Source of the DNA: Collybiopsis luxurians FD-317 M1
Taxonomy: Eukaryota > Basidiomycota > Agaricomycetes > Agaricales > Omphalotaceae
Direction of reading: 5' to 3'
Assembly: GCA_000827265.1 (NCBI GenBank)
Contig: KN834756.1
Coordinates: 708,389 to 772,388 of the forward strand
DNA: 64,000 bases
Position 1 is the stretch's first letter, and each line of letters starts with the position of its first letter. Under the pieces are notes generated by a model. The model was not told where the DNA came from. It did not search any database and worked only from the letters and a program-made list of their open reading frames with translations. The position numbers and the translations under genes are program-made. Shown here piece after piece: positions 48,290-60,119 of this stretch.

Positions 48290-48650
48290 CTTGACAACTC
48301 TTAGTTATTGGCTGTGTGTGCTAGGTAGGGGTCATTCGTAGGTATTGGTCAGGTGTATCATGTGGCAAAGGAAGAAAATGATGGTGCATGAGATAAGATA
48401 GGCCGATACGGCTATGGGAGAAGTGTGACACAAAGATTGTGTGGGTGGGCCACACATGGTTTACCAAGCCTGGACTGAATGGTTATGAACTGAACGGTGA
48501 ATATAGGTGTGGGCGGGGGGAAGACAGTTGAAGCCTCTGTCAAGGCCTCTTTCCTTGACTCAGATTATGGGTTAGGATTGCCGCTCCACCAGCATGAACT
48601 CCATTGTGAAGGGCGGGATGTCAGTTCAAGTTTTTTGCTCTGGTTCATAT
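48290..48650 (+). repeat. Diverged copy of the NST1 upstream region (2)
   Basis: Follows 17515-17720 and 40480-40870: GTGCTAGGTAGGGGTC, GTAGGTATTGGTCAGG, TATCATGTGGC, GGGTTAGGATTGCC and GAAGGGCGGGATGTCAGTTC. Confidence 0.65.
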
Positions 48651-48798
48651 ACATATTCAAATAGTCGATGGTTCAGAGCTTTGAGAACAAGCTTCATACA
48701 GTTCTAGGGTGTGAGTTTATCAAAAATGCTCACTGGGTGCCTACATCACAGTACAAATTAGGAATGGGGGCTTTCCATGTTTGAAATGTTGTGTCTCC

Positions 48799-48955
48799 CA
48801 TCAGGAAAAATAGGGTTGGACCTCAGAAAACCTAGGCCATCCTCAGGCAACCTCAGGTTACCTGAGGTTACCTGAGGATGGCCTAGGTAGACTAAGTGCT
48901 TTAAGTGTCCTACTCTTCTTAGGTTTCCTGAGGTCCAACCCTATTTTTCCTGATG
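48799..48955. mobile_element. Palindromic fold-back element 3, TSD CC
   Basis: 157 bp. Ends CATCAGGAAAAATAGGGTTG and CAACCCTATTTTTCCTGATG. The arms also pair over GGACCTCAG and AACCTAGGCCATCCTCAGG. Flanked by CC at 48797-48798 and 48956-48957. Confidence 0.85.
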
Positions 48956-48957
48956 CC

Positions 48958-49890
48958 AATCCAGATCTTGTTCACCTCTTGATGCAGGATGCTGTAGCCG
49001 GATGTATGGAAGCAACCACTTGAGCACTATTACTATGGTTGTCAGGGATAGTGAAATTTGATCAAAATGCTAATAACTTCTCAAGCTGTCTGAGTATTCT
49101 AGTTCTGAGTAGATAGCCAAATTGCTAGTAACTGTTATCTTTTTTCTCAATTTTACTGGCTTCATTGGGCAGAGACTGGGTTAAGGATAGTTCACTTGTT
49201 TCTCTCAGGGTTGTCATGGAGATGGCACAACTCATTTGTTTTGCTCCTCGTTCTTTCAATATTGCATGTACTTTTTTGAAATTTGGAATTTAGACTTTTC
49301 TGAACATACTCTCAAGCCCCAGCTACTTTTGTGTACTTATCCTATTCACTATTGTAAAGTTCCTGGTGGTTTGATCAAAGTACACAGTTGAGGACATTCA
49401 TTATTTCCTCGATGATTTTGTTTTCTCTCGCAATATACTCAATGTAAGTAGATAGAAGTATGTATTAGTACTTAAAGATGCTGCAAAAAAAATATCATAG
49501 CCATATGACAACTGCAAGGCCTTCATTTCAGTGATTTTTTGAAAATTTGACTATCCCTAACCCTTCAATATCCCTAACAACCATAGTACAAATGGTTTGA
49601 AGTCAGCATCCAGACTGCCATGATGCATTACGGACCCTATATTAGGCAACCAAGCAAAGTCTGTGCTCACAACCTTACTTTATCTCTCCATGTTACTCTT
49701 TCCAGCTTTTCTTTTCTACCCCAAAATGAGCAATCTGCGCATGACATTAATGTAGCAGGGTCCTTGCACAGAAAAAAATTTATTAGGCCAGTGGGTCAGA
49801 CAGAAGACATTTGGTCTTACAAGGTACTTTGATGGCTGCCCTAATGGCTTCCATTGGACTTAAATAAGGAAGGTTAAGTATATAGAGTAC
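48958..49890. other. No gene recognised; end shared with 40.94-41.07 kb
   Basis: Bases 49755-49887 match 40943-41076 (GGGTCCTTGCACAGAAAA, GGTCAGACAGAAGACATTT). A pair of inverted strings, GTTGTCAGGGATAG at 49038 and CTATCCCTAA..ACAACCATAGTA at 49551-49587, frames about 0.55 kb of AT-rich DNA that is absent from the 40-kb copy and may be another element. Confidence 0.35.
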
Positions 49891-50107
49891 TTAGTGTTGC
49901 TGCGGCTGAGCTGAAGGCCCTTCTGGTTTAATCTAAGTATGCATTTTTGGGGCAAGGATATCCTTTGTAGTTTTAAATTATACACTGTAAGTTTCCCATG
50001 TTCAAGCCCTTTCTACACTAGCAATATCATAAACTTAAAACCCATAGCTCAAGTGGTATTCACAAAATCCTGATTGGAGCCATGGCTCAGCTCAAGCCAG
50101 GCCCCAC
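49891..50107. mobile_element. Short hAT-family relic, second copy
   Basis: TTAGTGTTGCTGCGGCTGAG to CTCAAGCCAGGCCCCA parallels 41077-41292 and was duplicated with its flanks. Confidence 0.5.
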
Positions 50108-50832
50108 AAATGTATTTACAAAATGCTCTTCTACTAAGTGTGTATATCGATACCCTGTCTCTTTTGGAAACATGCACATGGAGCTCCTTCATCTTTTCAG
50201 ATATTCTTGCAAGTTCTTTGACCTACCATTAGGCAAAGAAATTTAATTTAAATTTTTCGGGGCTGGAAGGGCTGGCAGCTTAGCTGCAGCAATGCCAATA
50301 TAGAGACCCAAGCTTTTCCAGAATGATGATTCATTGGACAATGTATTTCAGTAGGATTCAGACACTTCCATTCCAGTACATTCTTTGGATTGTAACTAAA
50401 GAGATCTGGATGTGGTTGAGGAGACAGATTCCAATTGTGTCGGGAAGAGTAGGGGAGTGATCTTGGATAGATGGTTCCAGTGAGTGATGAGATCTATGGG
50501 TATGATCATCATCCAACTTTTCATATTCATCAAATCTGTCTTCAGGTGTGTTGATGAATGAACAGGGACCTCAAGGGGAAAGCAAGCAAGATCAATTGAA
50601 TAATACTAACTATGACATATATATAGCTATGTAAGTAACTAAAGTCAATGAAATCAAAGTTATGGATTAAGGTAATGCAGATGGAGTAAGTATATGCAGA
50701 GCAGCCAGACAACCAACAGCATGGGTGTTCCTTAACAAGGTGGAGGCTGATTATCTGGATCTTCATTGGAAACAGTAAACAGTATGTTCAGATCAGGAAG
50801 ATATGGGTTAAACAAATGTGGAGTATCTTCAT
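50108..50832. other. No gene recognised
   Basis: AT-rich DNA next to the copia relic; may hold the decayed distal part of that element, but no reverse-transcriptase motif is seen on the minus strand. Confidence 0.35.
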
Positions 50833-52979
50833 TTAAAGGTCACTTAGGTTCTTCACCAGGGTTAGATAGGATAGGTTCAGAGGGTTTGTCTCCTCTTGAT
50901 TCATGATTCTTACACCTTGGAAACCAATTTTCATAAAGGTACCCTGTGATCCAGGATATATAGTATTATTGTCACACATGAATAAATATCTTTTGCTACC
51001 TTTGTCATAGCCAATGAAAGTCATTGCTTCAGAGGTGGTAATTGTTTGTTTTTTCTTTTATTAGGTGGAACAAAGGCATAAGTACTGCAGCCAAAGGGTT
51101 TCTTTTTAGGAAATATTCAATCATGTGTCTTCCAGTTCAGTCAACAAATTTGAATGTGGTTATACACATGCATGGTGGTTGAATATGAAAATTCCTGCCA
51201 AGACTCTGGACAGCATCCGTGGTGATGCATTGCTTCACATTTATCCATCAGTGAGTGCACTATATATGTATTCTGCACATCCATTCTGTTGATGAACATG
51301 AGCTTCAGATATTTGAACTTCGATACTTTCTGATTTAAGAAAAGCTGCAAATTCTTTTGAAAGAAATTCTCCCCCTCAATTGACAATCAGTGCATGCCAA
51401 AAAGTCTCGGACTTTTTACAAGGATGATTGATACAGTGTGAGAAGAGCAGTCTTCCAGAAAAGTAACCAAATATATATAAATTTATAGTATGACATTGTC
51501 AGCACTTCTGTTAGATCTGCATGGACAAGATCCAATGGGAATTGTGCTCATTTCGCTGACTTGGGGTATGATTTAGAAGCAGTTTTCCCAAGTGCGCATC
51601 CTCAGCAAGGAGTGTCAGTGGTGGGTATAGAAATCTTAGGAAGACCATTGACATTACTATCAGAAGCATTACATAAGACAATTTTACCAGGGTGACCAAA
51701 ACAGGTATGATGGGTAGATAATCAATAGAAGTCTGATTAACCATTTCACACTCAGGATCTTGGATCTTAGATGTAAGCCAGTGAAGGTTGTCATGATTAT
51801 TCATGGGCAAAAGCTTCATGATAATTTCCCAAGTAGACTTCTTATGGATCATAGTATGATTTTCATCCATGACTGTATTACAGCCTTGTCAGTTGAGTAA
51901 ACCAACAGATAAAAGTCAATGCATGCAGAGCAGTTGGTAAAACACTGGGTGTAACTTAGTTGTATGGGTTATGCCTCAGCCATTATCATGTTTGATAAAG
52001 ACAGTACCAACTCCAAGAATAAAGGTGGATGTATGAGCATCAGCAATTTGGACAGAAATAGGATTTTTAAATTCCTTATAATTGGCAGAGTCCTTAATAT
52101 ATGGTGTAAAATAACCAGAGGCACCAGAGTCCAAAAGCCAATGAGCTTCTTTGCCATAGAGCTTTCTGTCTTATTAGTGTTCTCAGAGTTTACACAGTGC
52201 ACTTTATTTAAATAGGATATATTTTCCTTGTCAAGAGGATTGGAGCATACTGCGTTCATAGTACAACTAGACATATGTAGGAGAACAGAATGAGCAACAT
52301 AAGGACCAGTAGGTCCATGGTGCATAGCAGGCTTATTGGGTCATCTGAACATCTGTTTTATCCAGTGCATCTGATTAGTGAGATTTCTTTTAAATTTAGA
52401 GAATGGAACTTGCCAAAAGATAAGTTGTTCATCACCTTCACCAATGATTTTGTCTTGGTCCATTTTGAAGTCCTTCCAATTGAGTTTGGTCTCAACTTCT
52501 TCCTGTTTCATGTTGGCAAGGATCAGGTCAACCTGATCCTTACTAGATCCCTTGACAAATTCCTGGGTCTTGGCAGCAGGAAGTGGTTTACATCCAACAG
52601 GTGGCTTGAAAAGCACACTGTTGACATGAGCAGTGGAAAACTGAGCGACAGAGTTGGTCTGAGCTTGGAAAGTTTGAGGGGCTTAGGCATTCTATTTGCC
52701 TTTACCTTTGCCAAAATGAGTCTTCTTTTTTTCCCAGTAGCGTTATCAGGGGAAGCATTAGAAGGCTGCTGCCCTTTGTTAGGAGTGCCATTCTTTGGGT
52801 TTTTGGTTTTTTGCCTTATTGCTGATTCCAAGAGGAATTGTTATTGTCACCCTGATGCTTAATACTGGTGAGCCTAGAAGCAAGGGAAGAGTTGGTGGGA
52901 TTCCTTCATTAATACTCATCCTAAATAGTGGGAACAAGATTGTTCAACCTCAAGTTGTCAGGATCATAGTTGGCAAGTA

Positions 52980-54071
52980 CATCAGGAAAACTACCCTTGG
53001 CCCAGGTTAGCCAAGGTACCCTGAAGATCTCTAGGATTCTGGCCTTAGCCTAGGCACCCCTGGGAGCTTTGGGTAGCCTGGGTAGCCTAGGCTATGGCCA
53101 AATTCCTAAAGACCTTTAAGCTCCCTGAGAGATTTCTGAAGTGTCTCTGAAGTGTCTTTGAGGGCTCTCTAGGATTTTGGTTTTAGCCTAGGCATCTCTG
53201 GGAGCTTTGGATTGCCTGGGTTGCCTGGGCAGCCTAGGCTATGGCCAAAATCCTAGGGACCTTCAAACTCTCTGAGAGATTTCTGAAGTATCTCTGAAGT
53301 GTCTTTGAGGGCTCTCTGGGGCTCCCTGGGGGTCCCTGGGGATCCCTGGAGCAGAAATATCATAAATCATACAAATAATACAAAATTATATTTCAAACAC
53401 CTAGTGAAGTATTAATCTTGTGTAAATACACAAAAGGAACATTTATACAGCTGCAAATATTCACAGAATTTTGCTTTTTAAAATAANNNNNNNNNNNNNN
53501 NNNNNNNNNNNNNNNNNNNNNNNNNNNNNNNNNNNNNNNNNNNNNNNNNNNNNNNNNNNNNNNNNNNNNNNNNNNNNNNNNNNNNNNNNNNNNNNNNNNN
53601 NNNNNNNNNNNNNNNNNNNNNNNNNNNNNNNNNNNNNNNNNNNNNNNNNNNNNNNNNNNNNNNNNNNNNNNNNNNNNNNNNNNNNNNNNNNNNNNNNNNN
53701 NNNNNNNNNNNNNNNNNNNNNNNNNNNNNNNNNNNNNNNNNNNNNNNNNNNNNNNNNNNNNNNNNNNNNNNNNNNNNNNNNNNNNNNNNNNNNNNNNNNN
53801 NNNNNNNNNNNNNNNNNNNNNNNATATTATATTATTTTAAATTTATTCTTTGAAGCCTCAGGGCTTCCCAGGGATCATCAGGGAAGCCTCAGGCACTCTC
53901 AGAGATCTTTATAGAAACCTCAGGCATCTTCAGGATCCTCAGGAATTGGGGGGTGTCTCCTGACCACTCCAGCTGACCTGGGCAGCCCAGGCAGCCTGGG
54001 TGGCCTAGGCTTACCTGGACTCTCTGAGACTAGCCACTGCTAGCCTGGGCATATGGAACTTTTTCCTGATG
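52980..54071. mobile_element. Palindromic fold-back element 4, TSD TA, with gap
   Basis: 1092 bp between CATCAGGAAAAC and TTTTTCCTGATG, flanked by TA at 52978-52979 and 54072-54073. The left arm holds a direct repeat of about 145 bp (GGCCTTAGCCTAGGCA and TGAAGTGTCTTTGAGGGCTC occur twice between 53040 and 53320). CCTAGG and AGCCTGGG words are shared with the three short elements. It is inserted in the copia gag. Confidence 0.75.
53487..53823. other. Assembly gap inside palindromic element 4
   Basis: 337 unknown bases, at the centre of a hairpin-forming element, where sequencing and assembly commonly fail. Confidence 0.95.
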
Positions 54072-54647
54072 TATAATCATGGCAAGACCATCCCAGGAGT
54101 GAGGCAGAGAGGCAAGGAGGATCATGCATTTCACCTTTTTGCCAAGAGTAAGGCCAGCTTGGCTGAGTCAATTGAAAATGGACATTAAGGATGCAATTAA
54201 CATAGAAGGATCAATGTTTTCAGTGATTTCAAAGGAAATCACTTCTTGGAAGATTCCGTACAATCCAGCTGCACCAGGTGTGCCGTACTGTTTCTCTATT
54301 TCCTTCCAAGTGGCAGCAGCAGCAGTTAGCTTGAACACAGTGTTGCTGATGGTGAGAGGCAGCTTGACAGAGATAACACCTAGGGCAGAATCATTGATTT
54401 CCTCCCATTCAAGAATTTTGGGGAAAATGGCCTTGGTGATGTCTACAATGTCATCAGGATGATAGGTGCCTGCATTGATCTCATTGGAAGTAGGCGCTCA
54501 GGAGGTTCACTGCGTAGGGCAAGGAACACAGCTAGAGAGCACACCTCAAGCCTTCTGAATCTGAAGAAGAGCACATACTCCAGTGCTCCATTCAATGCAG
54601 TTGGTGCTGTTGAGCATAGGGACAGAGTTGAGAGTGTTAGAAGCCAT

Positions 54648-56233
54648 TTGTGATAAGGTTCTATCAAAAGAAAGAGCAACAGTCAGAAGACATGTTCCTT
54701 CAAGGTATGAGCTCAGATTGCATCAGCATGAGTCTTCTACCCATTGACTTTGTTAATTAAGTGTTGACTGCATTTTATATTCCAACCATGTTTCCATCTC
54801 AAACCTGGCCATGTCATCTAGACTCGGCAATAGTGAACTCAGAATTATGTACAAAAACCTTATGCCAATAGAAAGCTGTTAGTCTGATGTTCATCTCATG
54901 TTGCAATAATGCATGCAATTGAGAACAGCCATTCTACTAAGCATAAAAGGGACCTAGGGCAATATGGGGGAAGGTTCACACAAGGCTATTACTATGGAGG
55001 CCAAGAAGCCTGCACACATTCACACTTGCCCAGCCTATGCAACATGCTTTTGGCTATTCACATGCTGGCAGAAGTCTACCTGGGAAGGGAAGCAGCCCTA
55101 ACAGACCTCTACTGAAGGAGAGAACTGTAAATGTCTCATTTATGCACAAGTGCCTATGTACATACTGGTTAGCCAGTGGAGAGAGTGCATTATATATTTT
55201 ATGCATCTCAAGGAAACAAAGTAACATGCAATCCAAAGAAGTTACCTCTGTACCCATACCATAATGCACAACATCAGACTGTTGTATCGCGGCCATTAGA
55301 GTAGACGCGTCACATCATGTGAGTGCGTGTGGTATCCTGACATGCTTCGGAACACCTTGCATTGGAAGTATACCAGTCATAGGTAGCCCACTATACCTCC
55401 ATGCGGGTATCCATCCTACATTGGGTTATCCTATTTCATCTTCTTTTCTTCCTTTTCTTTATTCCGTTAGACTAAGTATTTATATAGAGCTCAAAGTCCT
55501 TACATCCCTCAGAACTTATATTCAGTTCTGAGGGTATGTGTCTCCCCTCACTTTCCTTTACTATTCCTATACTTACGTACCTTGAGTCTACGTGTACTTA
55601 CATAGCACTAAGTTTTTCATAACAGACTTCTAGTATACTCAGGAATGAGTAACCAGAAAGCCCTGTTTAACATGATCAACGACTTGTAAACATGCAATGG
55701 TTTGAGGACCTATGTTGAAGCAGTCTTGGGGCCCATAACCTGACAAAACAGCGATCAGATTATAGAATGGTTGAGTGAATTGGATAAAGGCCTTGGAAGA
55801 GCTTAGGTGAAGAGCAAAGTAAAGGAAGGGGTAGAATGTCCTGTATTGTCTGTTGAGTCGAGTACATTACATTATTTATACTAAGAGTAACTAAACCCTA
55901 TAACAATGCCTACAGTACCCTAAAACATGTGCATAGGTATTGTGACACATAATGAACCCTCAAGTACAACTACGGTGTGTCTACTGAATAGGTTAGTTCA
56001 TAAGTGCAGTCTGTGCAGATGGTTAGACACACTGGTTATGTATCATAAGAATAGTCTACAAATAGCATAAATGTATCTACGTAACTACCAATGGCAATAA
56101 AGGAGCCAAGCGATGGTATCGCTGTAATCCTGCGTACGGAGGTACTTGGATTGTTTGTTGTACAATATAAGCATGTGGATCATTGATCAGTGTGAATACT
56201 ATTTTTAGTAAATGATGTATAACACGAGTAAGA
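54648..56233. other. No supported gene; possible LTR-like promoter DNA
   Basis: Upstream of the minus-strand copia gag, so a 5' LTR may have been here, but I could not find a matching second LTR. From 55310 to 55635 the plus strand has features that recall an LTR (TATTTATATAGAGCTC near 55477, pyrimidine tracts), without a convincing boundary. Confidence 0.3.
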
Positions 56234-56490
56234 TCAAATGATACAATATACGACAAACGTGAGCGCTAATCTCATTTCAACAATGACTGTGTAGGTGTAT
56301 CCACCAACTTGCAACTGGAAATTGCAACTGTAGTTACGCTGTTTGAGGATAGCCGAACTGTCCGGCATTATTTTGGCTGGGTCAACCATCTGGACCTTGA
56401 CCTCTCGCGTGGCAGCCTTTGTATCGCCGATCTGAATCTTGCCGTCCTCTTGTTGCTCACAGTCGTGGTGGTCATACTGCCAATGTGTCA
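56234..56490 (-). pseudogene. Fragment of an unrecognised gene, shared with 43.7 kb
   Basis: The minus strand is open over 85 codons: GKIQIGDTKAATREVKVQMV, PDSSAILKQRNYSCNFQLQV, GGYTYTVIVEM. The 43.7-kb copy is frameshifted in the same text. No domain recognised. Confidence 0.35.
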
Positions 56491-56802
56491 TCCCTTAGAC
56501 CTCCATTCTGCCATTCATATCTATCATTGTCATCACATACACTGATTCACTGTGATTTTTTTGTTGTTATGCTGTATCTTGACCAGCTCTGGACTCATAC
56601 ATACGCGCAAAGCGCGATGGCCCACACCACAAGTTTTGATTCAAGTATGAAGCTTCAAGTGATAGCAAGAAATCTCATTACTCGAGCACAAACAACGAAT
56701 AGTCAAAAGACATCTCAAACCAAGTAGTTTCAAATCGGGTACAAAGTGATAATAAGAAACTTTATTCTGTAGATAATCAACCTGCCCGCTCATCTTGATT
56801 CT

Positions 56803-57221
56803 TTACAGGCAGACCTGTGCAATGTTCAATCGTCATAATGAGAGTTGAAAACCGGGAAGGTAGACTTACCCCTTGGCCGGGGGTTCCCACTAATTGAATA
56901 CATTGCCCAGAGCAGCAGCTCGCACTGGAGGTGCATGAGGCACGTTGAACAGCACAGTTTGGGTTTGAATTGCAGAACTTTTATTGATAAAAAGGGAAAG
57001 CGAAGTTATAAATGACTAGGAATGAACTACCAAGGAGATTGACGACTTACCCAGTCTTCATAGGCTGATTCTACACAGGTAAGTCCCGTACAACAAGGAT
57101 CGAGCCATACTGTGCAGCCAGCATGCTCTGTCGAAACGCACTGTTGGCGCTCCATGACAAGAGAGGCCGAGGTCAAAGAGGCTACAGAGGCAAAGGCAAG
57201 AATCTTGGTAAAGAAGTGCAT
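56803..57221 (-). CDS. Secreted 12-cysteine double-knottin-like protein, copy D
   Basis: 96-aa paralogue. Exons: 57221-57051, 56977-56870, 56814-56803 (VCL and stop); 291 nt, in frame. The signal peptide is MHFFTKILAFASVASLTSAS. Module 1 is C-x7-C-x6-CC-x4-C, module 2 is C-x6-C-x5-CC-x3-C, and the sixth cysteine of each module is placed as in the other copies. Both introns are GT-AG. An in-frame upstream ATG at 57308 exists, but the signal peptide and the position of the TATA box favour 57221. This block is the one that carries the Helitron-like insertion. Confidence 0.72.
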
Positions 57222-57261
57222 GAAGTGGTAGTGCTGGGGATAGCGACCGAGAGTGGACGCG

Positions 57262-57270
57262 CTTTTATAG
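57262..57270 (-). promoter_or_regulatory. TATA box of double-knottin gene D
   Basis: CTATAAAAG on the minus strand, 41 nt upstream of the ATG at 57221; it lies downstream of the alternative ATG at 57308 and so supports the shorter start. Confidence 0.65.
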
Positions 57271-57289
57271 GACCAATACATCCCCGATA

Positions 57290-58230
57290 TTAATGGGATT
57301 CTAAGCATTCATAACTGTATAACTACCATTGGTGACTTACTCATGTTCAAGAGAGCCGAGTATAGAGCGCTTATAATAGAGCTGAATAATGAAGAAGACT
57401 AACCTACGTGAATAAGGCACTCTCCCACTTATATACTAAGATGATCAACATTGACATGTACTGTGCCTGTAGTTGTGAGCGAGATCTGGCAGTTTGACCA
57501 TCATGCTTCGGGTGGAAGACGGCTTGACGGGTCTATGGTATTGTTAAGCAAAAGAGCTATTTAACCGAAAAGTATACGAAATGTTCAACGCGAGCAGTAC
57601 AAATTGAGGGAAATCATACTCACATCCGCACATGCAATCTCTTGCAGCAGTTGGGTTAAGCTTCATTGTAAAATTGAAAGATTACAAACAATGGCGGGCT
57701 TAGAGAGGAGAAGCCGATATGGCATTCCGGAAATTGAGACGAGGAATTTGATAGGGAAAGTCATTATATTGCAGTGCCTGAGTTTAACGGTTTATAGGCT
57801 AGCTATTCTAAGTATTGTTATATGATTGGGTAAATGTATGATTGTTGGAAGGAAACTGATTAACCATTGTGCGACATTCAAGCTAGTGCTGTTGGCCCCG
57901 GGTGATCAGACTTTGACCTAATACAAGAATGAGTTAGATGCGCAATTCGCAATTGCACTGACTTTTTCAAGGCTGCATCATTCCACCAGTTGCAAACAGG
58001 TCTTGTCAGTTTTGACCCTGTACTTCTAGTGAAAGCCAAAAGAGAATCTCAGTTACTAGTATTCATGGCAGGTAGAATGAGTACAAAGGACAATCTCGAA
58101 GCTGCTGTACTTCTACAATTCAGGACATTGTTTGAGGCCTTATGCAAAGTGAATCTTCTAAATCTACCTCAATTGAAGGCACACATATGGCCTGATTCAG
58201 TACTTCAGTAAGAGCTGGGACTGCTTTGTT
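57290..58230. promoter_or_regulatory. Shared intergenic region of block D divergent pair
   Basis: Counterpart of 28700-29640. No gene seen; a few small deletions relative to block A. Confidence 0.45.
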
Positions 58231-58451
58231 TGTTAAATGCCCGATCTACTGTGCCGCGTCGACACGGTCCCTCTCCCACAGATGTTTTAATGTTCACCTA
58301 TCGTAACCTTGATGGTCTTGGCACAAATCCGAATGTACTATACATACAGCAAACCGACAAGAGTGAAAAATGATTCATGTCTTGGCACAACCCGTAGCAT
58401 TTACCGAATTAAAGGCTCTGGCTGAGACGAAAGTCTTCAGCATTGCCCAGA

Positions 58452-59944
58452 TCCCCGACTCTGACCGAAGGGAAGGGAGGGCTCTGTGGGTTACAATCGG
58501 CGAAAATATCCAAGATCTGGCGCAACAAGGCAGTTAGTTCTCACTTTCTCCGATTGTATGACAATTGTTATGGGTTACATGAGCTGTCAGTTTGCAGCGC
58601 CCAAACAGCACCGCAAGTAAGATTCATTCATTGAGTCCAGCACGTTATGAGTAAGTATATTACAAGTTCAAAAATGTAAGGGGGTGGCGTTATGCATTAG
58701 GTGAACTTATGGCTGAAACGTTACCATAATCTTCCACTCGTGCGCTACATAAACCTTAATATTTTGAGACGTTACTGTCTGTCTGTACCCCGACTCATGC
58801 TGTCGGTGAAAGACCTATAATGAATATTGCTTTTGTGTACCATGATCTGCTTAAATCATTTCCTCTATGGGGTCTTCTGGCATCTGCTACTCTGAGAGAA
58901 TGTGAATTGAGAGGTTTACATGCCAGTCTGCTTCAATCTGTGCCTGGTCACTCCTCTCGAACAACCAAGAGTGAAGCAACAAGGAACACTGAAGAGCGGT
59001 GCATAAAATATACTATGAGCTTTCATCTATTTCTTGCCCTGAGCCTTACTTGAAGCTGTGTCAAGCATATGTCACTCAGTTCGGCTTCGAAATTGCAAGA
59101 GCACTTTTTGGCTCCCTACGCAACAAAGAAAAGCAATGTGCTCTAAACGACGTTTCCTCTCCAAGATTTTTGACCATGTTGAAAGAGGCTCTCAATCAGC
59201 ACCTTTCTGATGTTGGTATTTTGTAGATGTCTGTCTGCTGTCATTTGTGCGGTGTTTTGAAACTGACACAGGCAAGAGTTACTTCCAATCAAGTGACCAT
59301 AAAACCTTGTTATACTGATACTGTCCATAGTGTCTCACACTTTGATAGATTCGGCTCTAAAGGTATTAGGGTGGTCGAAACAAGAAATTTCTGCATCTGG
59401 AAGCACATTCTTTCTGCACCTCCCACTGTCCACACTACTATCATTTCTCCGACTCATGCCTTTCGTCTCTATCCCGAACTGACATTAGAATGCCGTATCC
59501 TGTTACAAACTACAAAATTCCTCTGGTACAATTCAATGATCCAATATGGAGCAGGCTGGTTGAATTAGGATTGACGGTCTTCAGGAATAGTAGTTGTGAT
59601 GACCATCGTCTCTGCCAACTCCCCTGTCCAGCCCTTCAGAGATCACTATGGGGTGGAACAGGAATATAGGACAGCAGTTGGTCACCCATTCTAGATTCTG
59701 GTAATGATTACTACTATCAACTATCGACCAGTAAGTTCAAACATAATGACTTATGGTATACCTGGCATTTTGCTACACATTGCTTAGACTGGAACTGTAG
59801 ATATACATGTTTAACAAATAGGTTGTCGGCAGATGATACAAAATAATTATTCAGTTGTAATCAGATATATATTATTTTCTCGTCGGTTTTGTCGCTTGTT
59901 CACTCTCCATCCCAGTCGGGGATTGCCGCCCTGGCGGCGCTAAG
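58452..59944. mobile_element. Helitron/Helentron-like element with captured sequence
   Basis: About 1.49 kb present in block D but absent at the same place in block B (35905, CCCAGATACTG). It starts TCCCCGACT after an A. Near the right end the inverse string AGTCGGGGAT (59914-59923) is followed by the hairpin GCCGCCCTGGCGGC and CTAAG. A 5' TC, subterminal inverted repeat and 3' hairpin with a CTRR-like end fit a Helitron/Helentron. Inside are plus-strand frames (YLKLCQAYVTQFGFEIARAL, 59019-59226; FCIWKHILSAPPTVHTTIIS, 59390 onward) without Rep/helicase motifs, perhaps captured gene pieces. Confidence 0.55.
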
Positions 59945-60119
59945 GATACTGTACAATCAGTGTAGTAGATTGTATTTCCGTACCCTTAATAAAATAGTGC
60001 TAGCCAACAAGATCTTCAAACCAAAATCCACTCCAAATGTATAGAACCGCCAACTTCGGACGATCTCTTGGCTAATGAGACTTGAGCCCGTCTTTTCAGG
60101 AATGACTCAATAATCAGAG

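Larger units (their letters stand above)
50833..54647 (-). mobile_element. Ty1/copia retrotransposon relic (gag, protease, integrase)
   Basis: Minus-strand polyprotein remains. Gag begins at 54647 with MASNTLNSVPMLNSTNCIEW and continues with PKILEWEEINDSALGVI. The palindromic element 52980-54071 splits the gag part. Further along are LLDSGASGYFTPYIKDSANY (aspartic-protease DSGA motif, about 52100-52050), HKRFGHPGK (GAG-pre-integrase), CEDAHLGK, then integrase-like LRGGEFLSKEF and HQQNGCAEY, and GYDKGSKRYLFM near 51010, the chromodomain-like copia segment. Stops and frameshifts occur throughout and the reverse transcriptase and RNase H are missing. Clear LTR pairs were not found. Confidence 0.8.

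Noticed and set aside
55310..55635. Possible solo LTR
   Set aside because: TATA-like and pyrimidine-rich text is present, but I found no TG..CA ends with a 5-bp target duplication and no second copy.
57222..57308. Upstream ATG at 57308 as start of knottin gene D
   Set aside because: It would bury the signal peptide, is not shared by the other copies, and lies upstream of the conserved TATA box.
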